Below, piece by piece: positions 1 through 9,811 of a DNA stretch of 64,000 nt. Within the stretch, counting starts at the first letter, position 1, and every line of letters begins with the position of its first letter. Location: the NCBI GenBank assembly GCA_033977485.1, contig CM066984.1, forward strand, positions 106,859,691 through 106,923,690. The letters are read 5' to 3'. A program made the translations under genes and the position numbers. This DNA comes from Hydrangea macrophylla. Lineage: Eukaryota; Streptophyta; Magnoliopsida; Cornales; Hydrangeaceae. The notes below the pieces were generated by a model. That model had not been told where the DNA came from and searched no databases. It saw nothing but the letters and a program-made list of their open reading frames with translations.

Positions 1-1219
1 TGTGTGAAGCATCACTATAGATCACAAACCCCTCGGTTCCGGATGGTATTGTCAAAATAGGTGCTCTCGTCAACCGTGACTTCAATTCTTGAAAACTGTC
101 CTCGCATTCCTGACTCCATTCAAATGTAACTCCCTTCCTCATTAACTTTGTCATAGGCAATGAAATCTTCGAGAAGTGTTCAATAAAACGGCGGTAGTAT
201 CCTGCTAATCCCAAGAAACTTCGAATTTCAGATACGGAAGTCGGTCTTTGCCAATTTAATACAGCTTCTATTTTGTGAGGATCAACTGATACTCCCTTCT
301 TATCAATCACATGACCAAGAAAAGTAATGCTAGGTAACCAAAATTCACATTTCTTGAATTTCCCAAACAATTGTTTCTCTCGTAATCTCTGGAGTATCAA
401 CCTCAAGTGGTTCTCGTGTTCTATCTCACTAGGTGAATAGATAAGGATATCGTCAATGAATACAATCACAAAATCATCCAAATAGTCTTTGAATACTCGA
501 TTCATAAGGTCCATGAACGCAGCTGGTGCATTAGTAACCCCAAATGGCATAACTAAGAACTCATAGTGTCCATAACGCGTTCTGAAAGCTGTTTTCTCAA
601 CATCTTCGGCCTTCACTTTCAACTGATGATAACCCGATCTTAGGTCTATCTTGGAGAATACTTGTGCTCCACGAAGTTGATCAAATAAATCATCAATTCT
701 CGATAGTGGATACTTGTTCTTGATTGTCAATGTGCTCAGTTCCCGGTAATCAACACACATACGCATGGAGCCATCTTTCTTCTTTACAAACAATACTGGA
801 GCTCCCCACGGTGATACACTTGGTCGAATGAAACCCTTGTCAAGTAACTCTTGTAGTTGAACCTTCAGTTCTTTCAATTCTACTGGTGCCATTCTATACG
901 GTGCTTTGGATACCGGCCTTGAGTCTGGTATAACCTCAATAGTGAACTCCACTTCTCTCTCAATAAGAACATCTGGTAGATCATCAGGAAAGACATCTGT
1001 ATATTCTCGCACTATCGGAATGTCTTCCACTTTTAATTCAGTCGTCGAGACATCAGTCACTGAACATAGAAATCCATGACATCCCTTTTTCAATAACTTT
1101 CCCGCTCGGATAGCTGAAATCAAATACGGCGGCGATATAACCCCACTCCCTTGGAAACAAAAGTTCCCATATACCGGTGATCGAAATTTAACCTCTTTCC
1201 GTTCACAGTCTATCGTAGC
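1..1219 (-). pseudogene. Gy1 pol: reverse transcriptase to start of RNase H (runs off window)
   Basis: Read on the minus strand, this is one open frame from the stop at 1220-1222 to the window edge. It encodes the PR-RT linker, then reverse transcriptase (PYRMAP block, [31 protein letters not shown], the FIDDILIY active site near 465-440) and the connection to RNase H, ending in YSDAS at the edge. This is the order of a plant Ty3/gypsy chromovirus. It is in frame with the gag-protease ORF upstream, from which a single TAA separates it. I infer a once continuous gag-pol broken by one nonsense codon. RNase H, integrase and the 3' LTR lie outside the window. Confidence 0.9.
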
Positions 1220-2635
1220 TTAGTTAAGGGCTAACCAATCCATTCCCAGTATTACATCAAAATGATTTACTCCAATCGGTATAAGGTCTACCGTCATCAA
1301 CTTCTCACCTAATTTGATCTCACAGTTCTTATATACAGTAGATGTCATTATCGCTTTACTAAATGGCACAGCAATAGACAAATCATATCCTAACGGTGCC
1401 GATTTAACATTCAAATGTTCAACAAAAGCATATGATACAAATGAATGCGTAGATCCCGAGTCAACAAGTATGCGTGCTAAGTGCGAACATACAAGTACCA
1501 TACCTGAGACTACTGTCTCGGAAGCAGTCACATCTCCTGGGTTCATCTGATATGCTCTTCCTTGACGTTGTTCCGTCCTTTGTCCTCCGTCATTGGACTG
1601 TCTAGGCTTCGACCCACTGGAAGCCATAGAACTAGCTCCTTGCTGAAGATACTTCCTCGGGCAATCCCTGGCTTGGTGTCCAAATACTCCACAATCATAA
1701 CACTTGCCTCTCATGTCGGGTGTTGAATTTGTACTACCCCCGCCTTGGTTCCTATTCTGGGGTTTGGTCATGAAACATCGGCCTGAGTGTGGTCGGTTGC
1801 AAAGTGAACACAACGGTATGCTACTTGGCGTTCTCCTGAATTCACTGAAACTAGAACCAGAGCCTCTTTGAAACGGCCTCTTGAAAGATCCACCCTGACT
1901 TCGGTCACCACCCTCATGACTTCGCTTTCCTTGGTGATTTTGTCTCGATCTCTCTATTCCACTTTCGGCTACAAGCGCTGTCTGCTGTATTGCTGTAACA
2001 GTCGAATGCTCGTAAGTTTCTACCCTCAAACGGATATTTTCCCTTAAGCCTTCTTCAAATTTCCTTGCCCTTTCTTCCTCTCCTGGCACTGAACCTTTAC
2101 CAAATCTCAACAACGCATTATACTTGGAAGTATATTCGGTTACAGTCATATCTCCCTGCTTCAAGTTATCAAATTCTCTCTTCTTTGCATTGTAGGCGGC
2201 TCGCGGAAAGAACCGGCGATTGAATTCCGCCTTGAACCCTTCCCAAGTAATCGGTGCCCCTTGATCTAGTACGTTTACCCACCAGTTCTGGGCTTCACCC
2301 TTCAGCACATCACTGGCATTCTCAATTTTCTCCTTATCGGTCATCGGAATCGATCGGAAAAATCTCTCCATATCCATGATCCAATGTTCTGCGAGCGTTG
2401 GGTCGGGTGTCCCATGAAATTCCATCGGTTTCTTCCGGGCAAACTGTTCTGATATTGACCTCATACCCCTATTTTCAGGCGCATGTACTACAACTATCGG
2501 TTCTGGCTCCAATGGAGGTGTTGGAGGTAATCTGTCCGCTATATTTCGTATCATCTCTCCCATGTTCCCCATCATTTCAGCCATTTCATTCATTCGGCGA
2601 GTATGTGGCGATAATTCTCGTTCTTCGTCACTCAT
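1220..2635 (-). CDS. Gy1 gag and aspartic protease of a Ty3/gypsy element
   Basis: 471 codons. Residues about 60-230 form a retrotransposon gag domain (AEHWIMDMERFF, a WW pair in NWWVN, then FKAEFNRRFFP). A basic, Gln/Ser-rich stretch follows, with a retroviral zinc knuckle of the form CYDCGVFGHQARDC near residue 310. The C-terminal third is a retropepsin-like protease with active-site DSGSTHSFVS and the late motif ILGMDWL. The start MSDEEREL lies 190 bp downstream of the primer site, a normal gypsy leader, so this element has no room for the extra pre-gag ORF seen in Gy3 and Gy4. The frame ends at a TAA just after the protease, where the family normally reads on into RT. That stop is probably a mutation rather than programmed. 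Confidence 0.88.
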   Translation of the reverse strand: MSDEERELSPHTRRMNEMAEMMGNMGEMIRNIADRLPPTPPLEPEPIVVVHAPENRGMRSISEQFARKKPMEFHGTPDPTLAEHWIMDMERFFRSIPMTDKEKIENASDVLKGEAQNWWVNVLDQGAPITWEGFKAEFNRRFFPRAAYNAKKREFDNLKQGDMTVTEYTSKYNALLRFGKGSVPGEEERARKFEEGLRENIRLRVETYEHSTVTAIQQTALVAESGIERSRQNHQGKRSHEGGDRSQGGSFKRPFQRGSGSSFSEFRRTPSSIPLCSLCNRPHSGRCFMTKPQNRNQGGGSTNSTPDMRGKCYDCGVFGHQARDCPRKYLQQGASSMASSGSKPRQSNDGGQRTEQRQGRAYQMNPGDVTASETVVSGMVLVCSHLARILVDSGSTHSFVSYAFVEHLNVKSAPLGYDLSIAVPFSKAIMTSTVYKNCEIKLGEKLMTVDLIPIGVNHFDVILGMDWLALN

Positions 2636-2822
2636 GATTATAGTCCTGTAGTTCTCAATGCATAAACACTATGCATGTACAACAATAACAATAGTATGTA
2701 TGTAAAACAACATCCATATGCATCAAACATCTCTAAGATGCATGAATGCAATTGAAAACATGTGGCAATTCACTCAACACTCCACTCGTCGTCGAACGTT
2801 CCCAAAAGTTTTGTTACCTCTA

Positions 2823-2834
2823 GCTTTGATACCA
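2823..2834 (-). other. Gy1 primer-binding site
   Basis: Minus strand reads TGGTATCAAAGC, one base different from the plant initiator tRNA-Met primer site TGGTATCAGAGC. It sits 5 bp inside the LTR edge, as expected for minus-strand priming. Confidence 0.85.
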
Positions 2835-3074
2835 ATAAATGTCACGACCCATCCCACTACGCGTGGAAATAGGACACGTGGCACGCCACCAAGGCTCATC
2901 CAAACATCATCTAATAATACGCAGCGGAAAGGACTTCTATAAAACAACCCTGGGTATATTAAAACTTAGGAAACGTTCCCCTCTGTATTGTAAAATACAT
3001 TGAAATTAGAGTCAAAAAAAAGTTTTGGCCATTGAAAACACATTCAAAGAAAAATAGTTTTGAAAACAGAGGTT

Positions 3075-3324
3075 CAGTCGACTGCCCCGTCGACTGCACT
3101 AGGGTCCAGTCGACTGCGCCGTCGACTGTGTTAAGCAGAACCACAAATACGCCATATTGCAAAGAGGTCCAGTCGACTGATCTGGGGATCCAGTCGACTG
3201 CTTTTCAACCAAAGGAAGCAGTAGCTAAAGTCAACAGTGTTCAGTCGACTGCTTCTCTGATATTCACTTACAGTATCCCAAATACACGAGATCCAGTCGA
3301 CTGATCAGGGGGTTCAGTCGACTG
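3075..3324. repeat. Cluster of CAGTCGACTG palindromes in the Gy1 LTR
   Basis: Seven perfect 10-bp palindromes CAGTCGACTG start at 3075, 3107, 3170, 3191, 3242, 3294 and 3315. Two GTCGACTG partial copies lie at 3089 and 3121. Close pairs are 20-21 bp apart and pairs are about 51 bp apart. The spacing is not a multiple of 3, so the short ORFs here are by-products. Confidence 0.85.
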
Positions 3325-3724
3325 CTCCTCTGCTGGCAGCCCTGTGCTGGAATTTACAAGTCCTACTACTCAATACCAATAACAATCACAACCACAACTG
3401 ATTTTAACGCATTAAAACATAACTACAGACATTCAATTACACGATTACAGTACTGCAGGACTAATCTATGGTTCTATTACAACATATTACCAAACCTTAC
3501 ACAAGTTTAGGATTTAAAACAAAACATATACAAGTGTTATCCCCGGCGTTCATCGGCCTCACTCATCACGCTTCTTCTTATCCTTCTTCTTACCTGCAAT
3601 GGAGTACATCTCCACTGCTCAGCTATATGCTGAGCGTACAAGTCTAACATGTACAATATATGATGAAACATGCTTTAATCTCATAAATCATACAATAGTC
3701 TCTAGGAAGAAAAATACGCATTCA

Positions 3725-3845
3725 TCCGGTAGCGGCAAGTCCAAGCCTTAAACCGCGATACCAATGGCAAGTCCAAGTCTATCAACCATTGTATCCACAA
3801 GTGCCATGGCAAGTCCAAGTCTATCAACCATGCACAGTAGCCGTC
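3725..3845. repeat. Short tandem array in the Gy1 LTR (GGCAAGTCCAAGTCTATC)
   Basis: Three spaced copies of a GGCAAGTCCAAG unit, two of them followed by TCTATCAACCAT. It lies between the palindrome cluster and the TATA candidate. Other LTRs here carry a different array next to their palindrome clusters. Confidence 0.7.
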
Positions 3846-4927
3846 GCTACTAAATTCTCAAACATCGAGAAGCTTACTCCGGCATGAAATTGTATAAGAC
3901 TCCCCTTTGACCCACATAGACAACTTAACGTGCTCGCATAAATTTAGACATGCTTTTCACAATTTAGCGCGTGCATAATTAACGGGCCTACAATTAACAC
4001 ATGGATTTCGCCCGGATCACAATTTCGTCGTCGAAATATAAAACATGTATTCCTCTATATTTCACAAGTTAGGACTTCATACCTCGTGCGAATCTCTTCA
4101 AACTTTGAAGGATCGACTAGGAGGCTAAATAAACGTCGGATTTCGAATTTGGTACAATTCCTACAAGTTTATACCTGTTTTTCCCAAAAGTCCAAAATTA
4201 AGATTTTTACAAAACTTGGCCAAACACGGCCTAAGTGGTATCAAAACGTAGATCTTACCTCCACGAGTTCAAATCTGAAATCTGGAGAAAATCTGACGGA
4301 CGAACGGTCGTCGATCGGCGTCGCAAAGCCCGTGGTAACAAAATCTCCTTTCTCTCTCCTCTCTCTAGATATTTATGGAAAGTTTGGATGAGAATGAATC
4401 TCATCCTCATCTATTTATAGGCAAAAGTTCTTGAAATTACGCTTACCTCCCCACGAGTTCCTCAAACTTCTAATTAGTTCTCGAAACTTCGCGCACATCC
4501 ATTTTATGCCTTTACAAGTAAAAACTAAAATTTTCAAAAGTTTTCGACTAAGTTTCGTTTGGGTCCAAATAACGTCCGAAAACTATATTCTGTGGAATCT
4601 CTACACAACCTACCTTTTTAATTAACGTGTCTCTCACGTTCTCACCACAGTTCTCAAAATGATATCATATTCAAATTACCAGAATTATACTACACAGGTA
4701 TAATTACTATTCATAGAAATACCAGATAAGGTCAAATAACATTTAAATCATATAAATGCCATTTACTCATGATTATGCAATATGAACTGCCATGCTCCTG
4801 TGTCCTCACTGACACCTTACCGTTGACTCACCGTCAACCTCAATCCACCATTATCAATTAACATTGATAACCTCTCAATCTACAATTATGCATGATAAAA
4901 CTATAAATTTTTGGAACGGGTGTGACA

Positions 4928-5984
4928 CATTTCGTGTGGTTAAGTGGTTGTTAAAGGTGTATAATAAGATGTTAAAACAGTTAAATAGGAATTGTAAATG
5001 TAACTATTTAATCTAAAATTCTTCTTACGGAAGAAGTTGATGATTATGACTATCTTATAAATGAGTAGTAAAGATACCTAATAAAGCGCCACTAAAAATA
5101 TATGACACAAGTAGGGTATTTCCTCTAAAAAAGGGCATGAATGTGTTTGTAGGCCTTAATTGATATTCGAATACAATCTATAAATCCTGAATTTGAGGAA
5201 AGAAGTTGACCAAAATGTAAATATTAGTGATCAATTCATAATAACTACTAAAATAACCACTTTATTTGACATTTTAGATATACCATAACTTAATTTTTAG
5301 AGAAGAAGTTGACCAAAATGTGAAATTAGTGACCAATTCCTAAATGGCCACTAAAATAGCCACTTTTTAAAAAAAAATTAAAGTGAATAATAAATATCCC
5401 AAAACTTGCTGACCTAAATGCAATTACACATATTACAATATATGAATCCTGAGAAGAAGTTGAGCAAATTGGAAATATTAGTGACCAATTCTTAAATAAC
5501 CACTAAAATAGCCACTTTTTTTTTTACTTTTTATGAACTGAATAATAAAAATCCCAAAAATTATTGATCGAAATGTAATTGGAAAAAAATTATTGATTGA
5601 AACCTCATTTGAGAAAATAAGTTGACCAAATTGTAAATATTAGTGACCAATTCCTAAATAGCCACCAAAATAGCCACTTTTGTTGACTTTTTTTGAAGTC
5701 AATAATAAATCTCCCAAAAATTGTTGACCCAAATGTAATTAGACACAAAGTTGTTGATTAAAACCTCATTATTATATTAAATAAAATTTTAAAAATTGAC
5801 TTGAATGTAATTATTTGTCCAAAATGACAGATCCTCACACAAATCAATATATCCTTACGATGTATAGATAGATATATGAGTAATTTATGATATAGTGAAG
5901 GGCAAAAGAGGAAGTTCATATTTTTTGACGTACTTGCTTAATGGGCCTGTCTTCTTATTATATAGTAGTAGATATATAATTCAA
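4928..5984. repeat. AT-rich intergenic tract with degenerate tandem repeats
   Basis: No coding sequence is seen. Four degenerate copies of a unit of roughly 100-160 bp start near 5205, 5304, 5456 and 5615. Each has a GAAGTTGACCAAA-like start, then TTAGTGACCAATTC, then CACTAAAATAGCCACTTT. The copies suggest an unidentified non-autonomous element. I could not define its termini. Confidence 0.5.
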
Positions 5985-6494
5985 GGACGTGATGAATTTC
6001 ATTGACGACGGAATTTTCGACGCAATTTTCGGCTTGCTAATTTCTCAGTATATCACCTCTGTGAGTAATTTAAACTCACTCACCATGTTTATATAAGTGT
6101 ATTTCAGTTTATATATGTGTGTATATGTGTGTAAATATAGATACACCATTAAAGCTTGAAAGTTGGAGTTTTATGAAACTTAACCAAAATGAAATCCGTG
6201 AATTGGAAATGAAAGATTTTAGTCCCAATAAGCTACAGTTCGAATCCTACGAAGTAATTTATTCGTATCGCAACATACCGTTGATTTAAAGTTTTGACAC
6301 CCTTACTTTAATCGCGAATATCTAGAGATACAATCCATTTTTGTTTAAATTGATCGCATATTCTTAATCTATGCGGAAAACCGAAGAGATCCATATATTG
6401 CACGACATGTTTGAAACAGAATCTGAAAATGGGTCTGTGACAGTTTTGAAAATTGAAAACAGGAGAAAAACAAAGAAGATGAGGTTCTGCAACA

Positions 6495-6625
6495 ACTCGC
6501 GCACGCGACCCGCTCGTGCGGCTCGCTCGCGCGACCTGCGTTGTTTTGGGCAGAAAGGAAATTTTAAAAGAATTTACGAAAATAGCCTAATCGCGCGACC
6601 CCCCACCCCCTTGCTCGCGCGACCT
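6495..6625. repeat. CTCGCGCGACC palindrome cluster
   Basis: Several copies of GCTCGCGCGACC and variants (core CGCGCG or TCGCGCGA) are interspersed with GC-rich spacers, within an otherwise AT-rich LTR. The same cluster recurs at 30165-30345 and 35695-35850. Confidence 0.75.
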
Positions 6626-6918
6626 GGGCTTTTTGAGCAGTTTTGTATTTTTGTATAAGGGACTGTTTGGAAAAGGTTTTGAAAGTTTTTAAAGAACTGT
6701 TTGACAGATATACTGTTTTAAAGGCTAACTGTTAGGAATTGGACTTATAAGAACGATTAAGACCGAGATCTATGTTGAACAAATATCCAGCTTTGAGATT
6801 AATAATTGTTACTAACTGTGAACATTGACAAACATATTAGGGTCGAGGTTGTGTCAACATACATGTGTGTGAAAAAGCGTGAAAAGAGTAAAGAGTGGCG
6901 GTCTGGTGTGCGACCTCA

Positions 6919-7540
6919 ATATCGATCGGATATTATTCCTGGTATTGGAGGCGACAGTGTTGTGTACGACTTAGATATCGATCGGATATTATTCCTGGTA
7001 TCTAAGGCGCGCGTTTCGGATATCGATCGGATATTATTCCTGGTATCCAAAGCGATGGTTGGTCGTGATCTACTAAGATATCGATCGGATATTATTCCTG
7101 GTATCTGAGGCGATAGCGTGGTGTGCGACCTCAATATCGATCGGATATTAATCCTGGTATTGGAGGCGACAGTGTTGTGTACGACTTAGATATCGATCGG
7201 ATATTATTCCTGGTATCTAAGGCGCGCGTTTCGGATATCGATCGGATATTATTCCTGGTAACCGAAGCGATGGTTGGTCGTGATCGACCCAGATATCGAT
7301 CGGATATTATTCCTGGTATCTGAGGCGATAGCGTGGTGTGCGACCTCAATATCGATCGGATATTATTCCTGGTATTAGAGGCGACAGTGTTGTGTACGAC
7401 TTAGATATCGATCGAATATTATTCCTGGTATCTAAGGCGCGCGTTTCGGATATCGATCGGATATTATTCCTGGTATCCGAAGCGATGGTATGGTGTGCGG
7501 TTTTGGATATCGATCGGATATTATTCCTGGTATCTAAGGT
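6919..7540. repeat. 12-copy ATATCGATCGG array with ~215-bp higher-order period
   Basis: Twelve copies of ATATCGATCGGATATTATT followed by CCTGGTAT lie here. They are grouped four per ~215-bp unit, so units beginning near 6919, 7133 and 7348 match almost base for base. Overlapping ORFs on both strands (DRILFLVS-type repeats) are translations of this array and not genes. Confidence 0.85.
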
Positions 7541-8141
7541 AATTGTTTGGTTGAGTCGAGTTTTGTTTAGAGAAAAGAGTCAGAAAGATGAGATGTTACA
7601 TTGTTCATGCACGGTCGCATATTTATTGCTTACTTTATTCCCCCGTGACTTATGTTGGAATTGGAACCTGAATTTATTAATTTTAAAGTTAAATTGTACC
7701 GTTGTTTATTTGCTTATATATACATTGCGAACACTTGTTTATTTTGCTCACTAGCTTTCATAAGCTGACGGCGTTGATGCGTCCTGGACTTATGTCCAGA
7801 TTTTCAGGGTCAGGAGTAGCCAGGGTATTTCGACTATGCTAATTAGAGGAAGGGGACTTTCCAGGAGGCTGCTTTATATTTCTTATGTCTTTTTAATTTC
7901 GGGTTGTAATAAACTAATTTTAGATATTTGAATAAGGGCGTTTGTGCCTAAGACCTGAACTTATGTAATAGTTTAGTAAGTTTTAATTTCGGAGCTTATG
8001 TTTATTAGTATCATTTCCTTTAGAAATGCTGTTAAGTTATTTTTGTTGCAGGGACAATTGGTCATACTCACTTGTCACTACCTACGAGTCCATAAAGGAA
8101 ATTAAATGCTTTCCTGAATTATGCTACGTCGGGGCGTAACA

Positions 8142-9389
8142 TAACATAAGATTATTCAACACCAAGCGTCCTAGAAATATCACACGTTTAAATAATAAAT
8201 GTTTAAGCTTACAATTCCGAATAGACTTTTAAAGTCTCAGCTCAACAAAAAAAAAAGCAAGAACTCCAATTTCTCTAGTTTAATACCTTATGTTCACCAC
8301 CTTGGCCATCCAACCACGGTTCAGTCTACACACATATCCGGTGTGTCTCCTAACATAATTCTAACGTCCACTTCGGTACCAAATTCCCTAGGGGTATCAC
8401 AGGACTTTAGCTTCACGCCGAAATGTTAGACATTAAGTTAACAACGTCGAAAATAATCTTTGTTTATCTATCATGAGACAAACAATTATAGCCGGGCATA
8501 AGGCTATTAAAATCACACAGTAATGGCCAAATACACACAGTAATAATTCCGGAGATCACTTGGCACCGATGGCCAAATCACACAGAATGGAGTAGTGGTG
8601 AACTCTAAGGATTTGATTCCTAACAATGAACATTTTCTTTCTATAAAATTAATCACCCAGCCACAAGTTTCACAAAGACCAATCTTTCATGGAATTTCAC
8701 ATAACTACATTTAAATTCACATGATAACATGATCACGAATATAAAATGTACTAAGAAACATAACCCACAAATTTTAAACATTTAAAACATAATAAAAGCT
8801 GCTACATAAATACTGATTTTCTGCCCAAACGGTGCAGAATTAATAAAAACTTCCTAAACGAAAAGTGTGCAGAAACGCATTTTACATGAGATAAGTGGGC
8901 AAAATCTTAAAATACGCAACACACAAACCTATAAAAATTAATAACTTTCAGCACCCTTTTTTAAATCAAAATTTACAAAATCTTTTAGGGTTTACTTTTC
9001 AGTATTAATATTTTATAACCAAGACCCAATAATAATCATCAAGAAGAACATAACCTGCAACAGTAAAGTATTAGGTAAAAAAAATCAAGATGCTTTCATG
9101 ATTATGCAATTTTTTTTTACCTTTGAATGAAAAAAATATTAAATATCACAATATACAATCTAGGAATACCCAAACACTGTGATCATAAGGTATGTATTCG
9201 AAGCAATTCATATATATATATATATATATATTTGTATGTATATACATATGCATACACATACCCATATAAGGATTTAATTAACTCACCTAAAACGCGATTA
9301 AGCACGTGAGAATGATACCCAACGAACTACGAACGCAATCCAGATCCGAATAACATGCGACCTCTCCTTTCTTTCTTTCTTTCTTCTTA

Positions 9390-9430
<41 letters not shown>

Positions 9431-9544
9431 TTCTTGCGGCTGTGTACAAGGATCTCTTGTGTTTTTTTTTTCTCTCTTATTGACCTAGATTAACTTAGGT
9501 TACCTAACCCCCTCAAACACACACGACACACACACAACACATAT

Positions 9545-9582
<38 letters not shown>

Positions 9583-9752
9583 TCACGTATGGCATAACAT
9601 ATACACATATACATGGGTCCACACATATGGCCCACTCACACACATATTAAATTTTAAACAATAAAATAAATAAAAAGTGAATAAATAACAAAAAAAAAAT
9701 CTATATATACATATAACAATTTCTTTTTGGGTTAAAAAATAAGGTTGTTACA
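8142..9752 (-). repeat. Gy2 3' LTR remnant
   Basis: The stretch lies directly beyond the 3' end of the Gy2 pol region (minus strand). It ends at 9752 with AAGGTTGTTACA, which on the minus strand is a TGTAACAACC LTR start. Next to it inside the element is a GACGAGATTTTCTTTG block like that preceding the Gy4 3' LTR. The far end merges with the LTR fragment ending at 8141, so it is probably truncated. It contains (TA)n near 9210-9232, (CT)n near 9390-9430 and (CA)n near 9500-9590. No gene is seen. Confidence 0.55.
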
Positions 9753-9811
9753 TTAATTATATACACCTCAAAGAAAATCTCGTCCCCAGATTTGCAACTC
9801 GCACGAAAACT

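Larger units (their letters stand above)
2840..4927 (-). repeat. Gy1 5' LTR (2088 bp)
   Basis: The LTR is bounded by TGTCACGACC at the PBS side and GGTGTGACA at the far side, so it has a 5-bp TGTCA/TGACA terminal inverted repeat. A minus-strand TATA candidate, CTATAAATAG, lies at 4411-4420. Downstream of it (lower coordinates) are a short tandem array (about 3725-3845) and a palindrome cluster (3075-3324). The other LTR is outside the window, so age and target duplication cannot be read. Confidence 0.85.
5985..8141 (+). repeat. 5'-truncated LTR of the Gy3 family, plus orientation
   Basis: From about 5985 to 8141 the sequence parallels the solo LTR at 34687-37297. The shared order is CTCTGTGAGTA..AACTCACTC, a CGCGCGAC cluster, an ATATCGATCGG array, the CTTTCATAAGCTGACGGCGT segment, and a terminus TACGTCGGGGCGTAACA. 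About the first 1.25 kb of the complete LTR is missing, so this is a fragment. The left limit is approximate. Confidence 0.75.

Noticed and set aside
3032..3304. 90-codon ORF with repeated VQST/VDC
   Set aside because: It is produced by the CAGTCGACTG cluster. Repeat spacing is not in codon multiples.
6806..7754. Tandem ORFs with DRILFLVSKA repeats on both strands
   Set aside because: They are translations of the ATATCGATCGG array in an LTR. The same peptide pattern appears on both strands, and no gene evidence exists.
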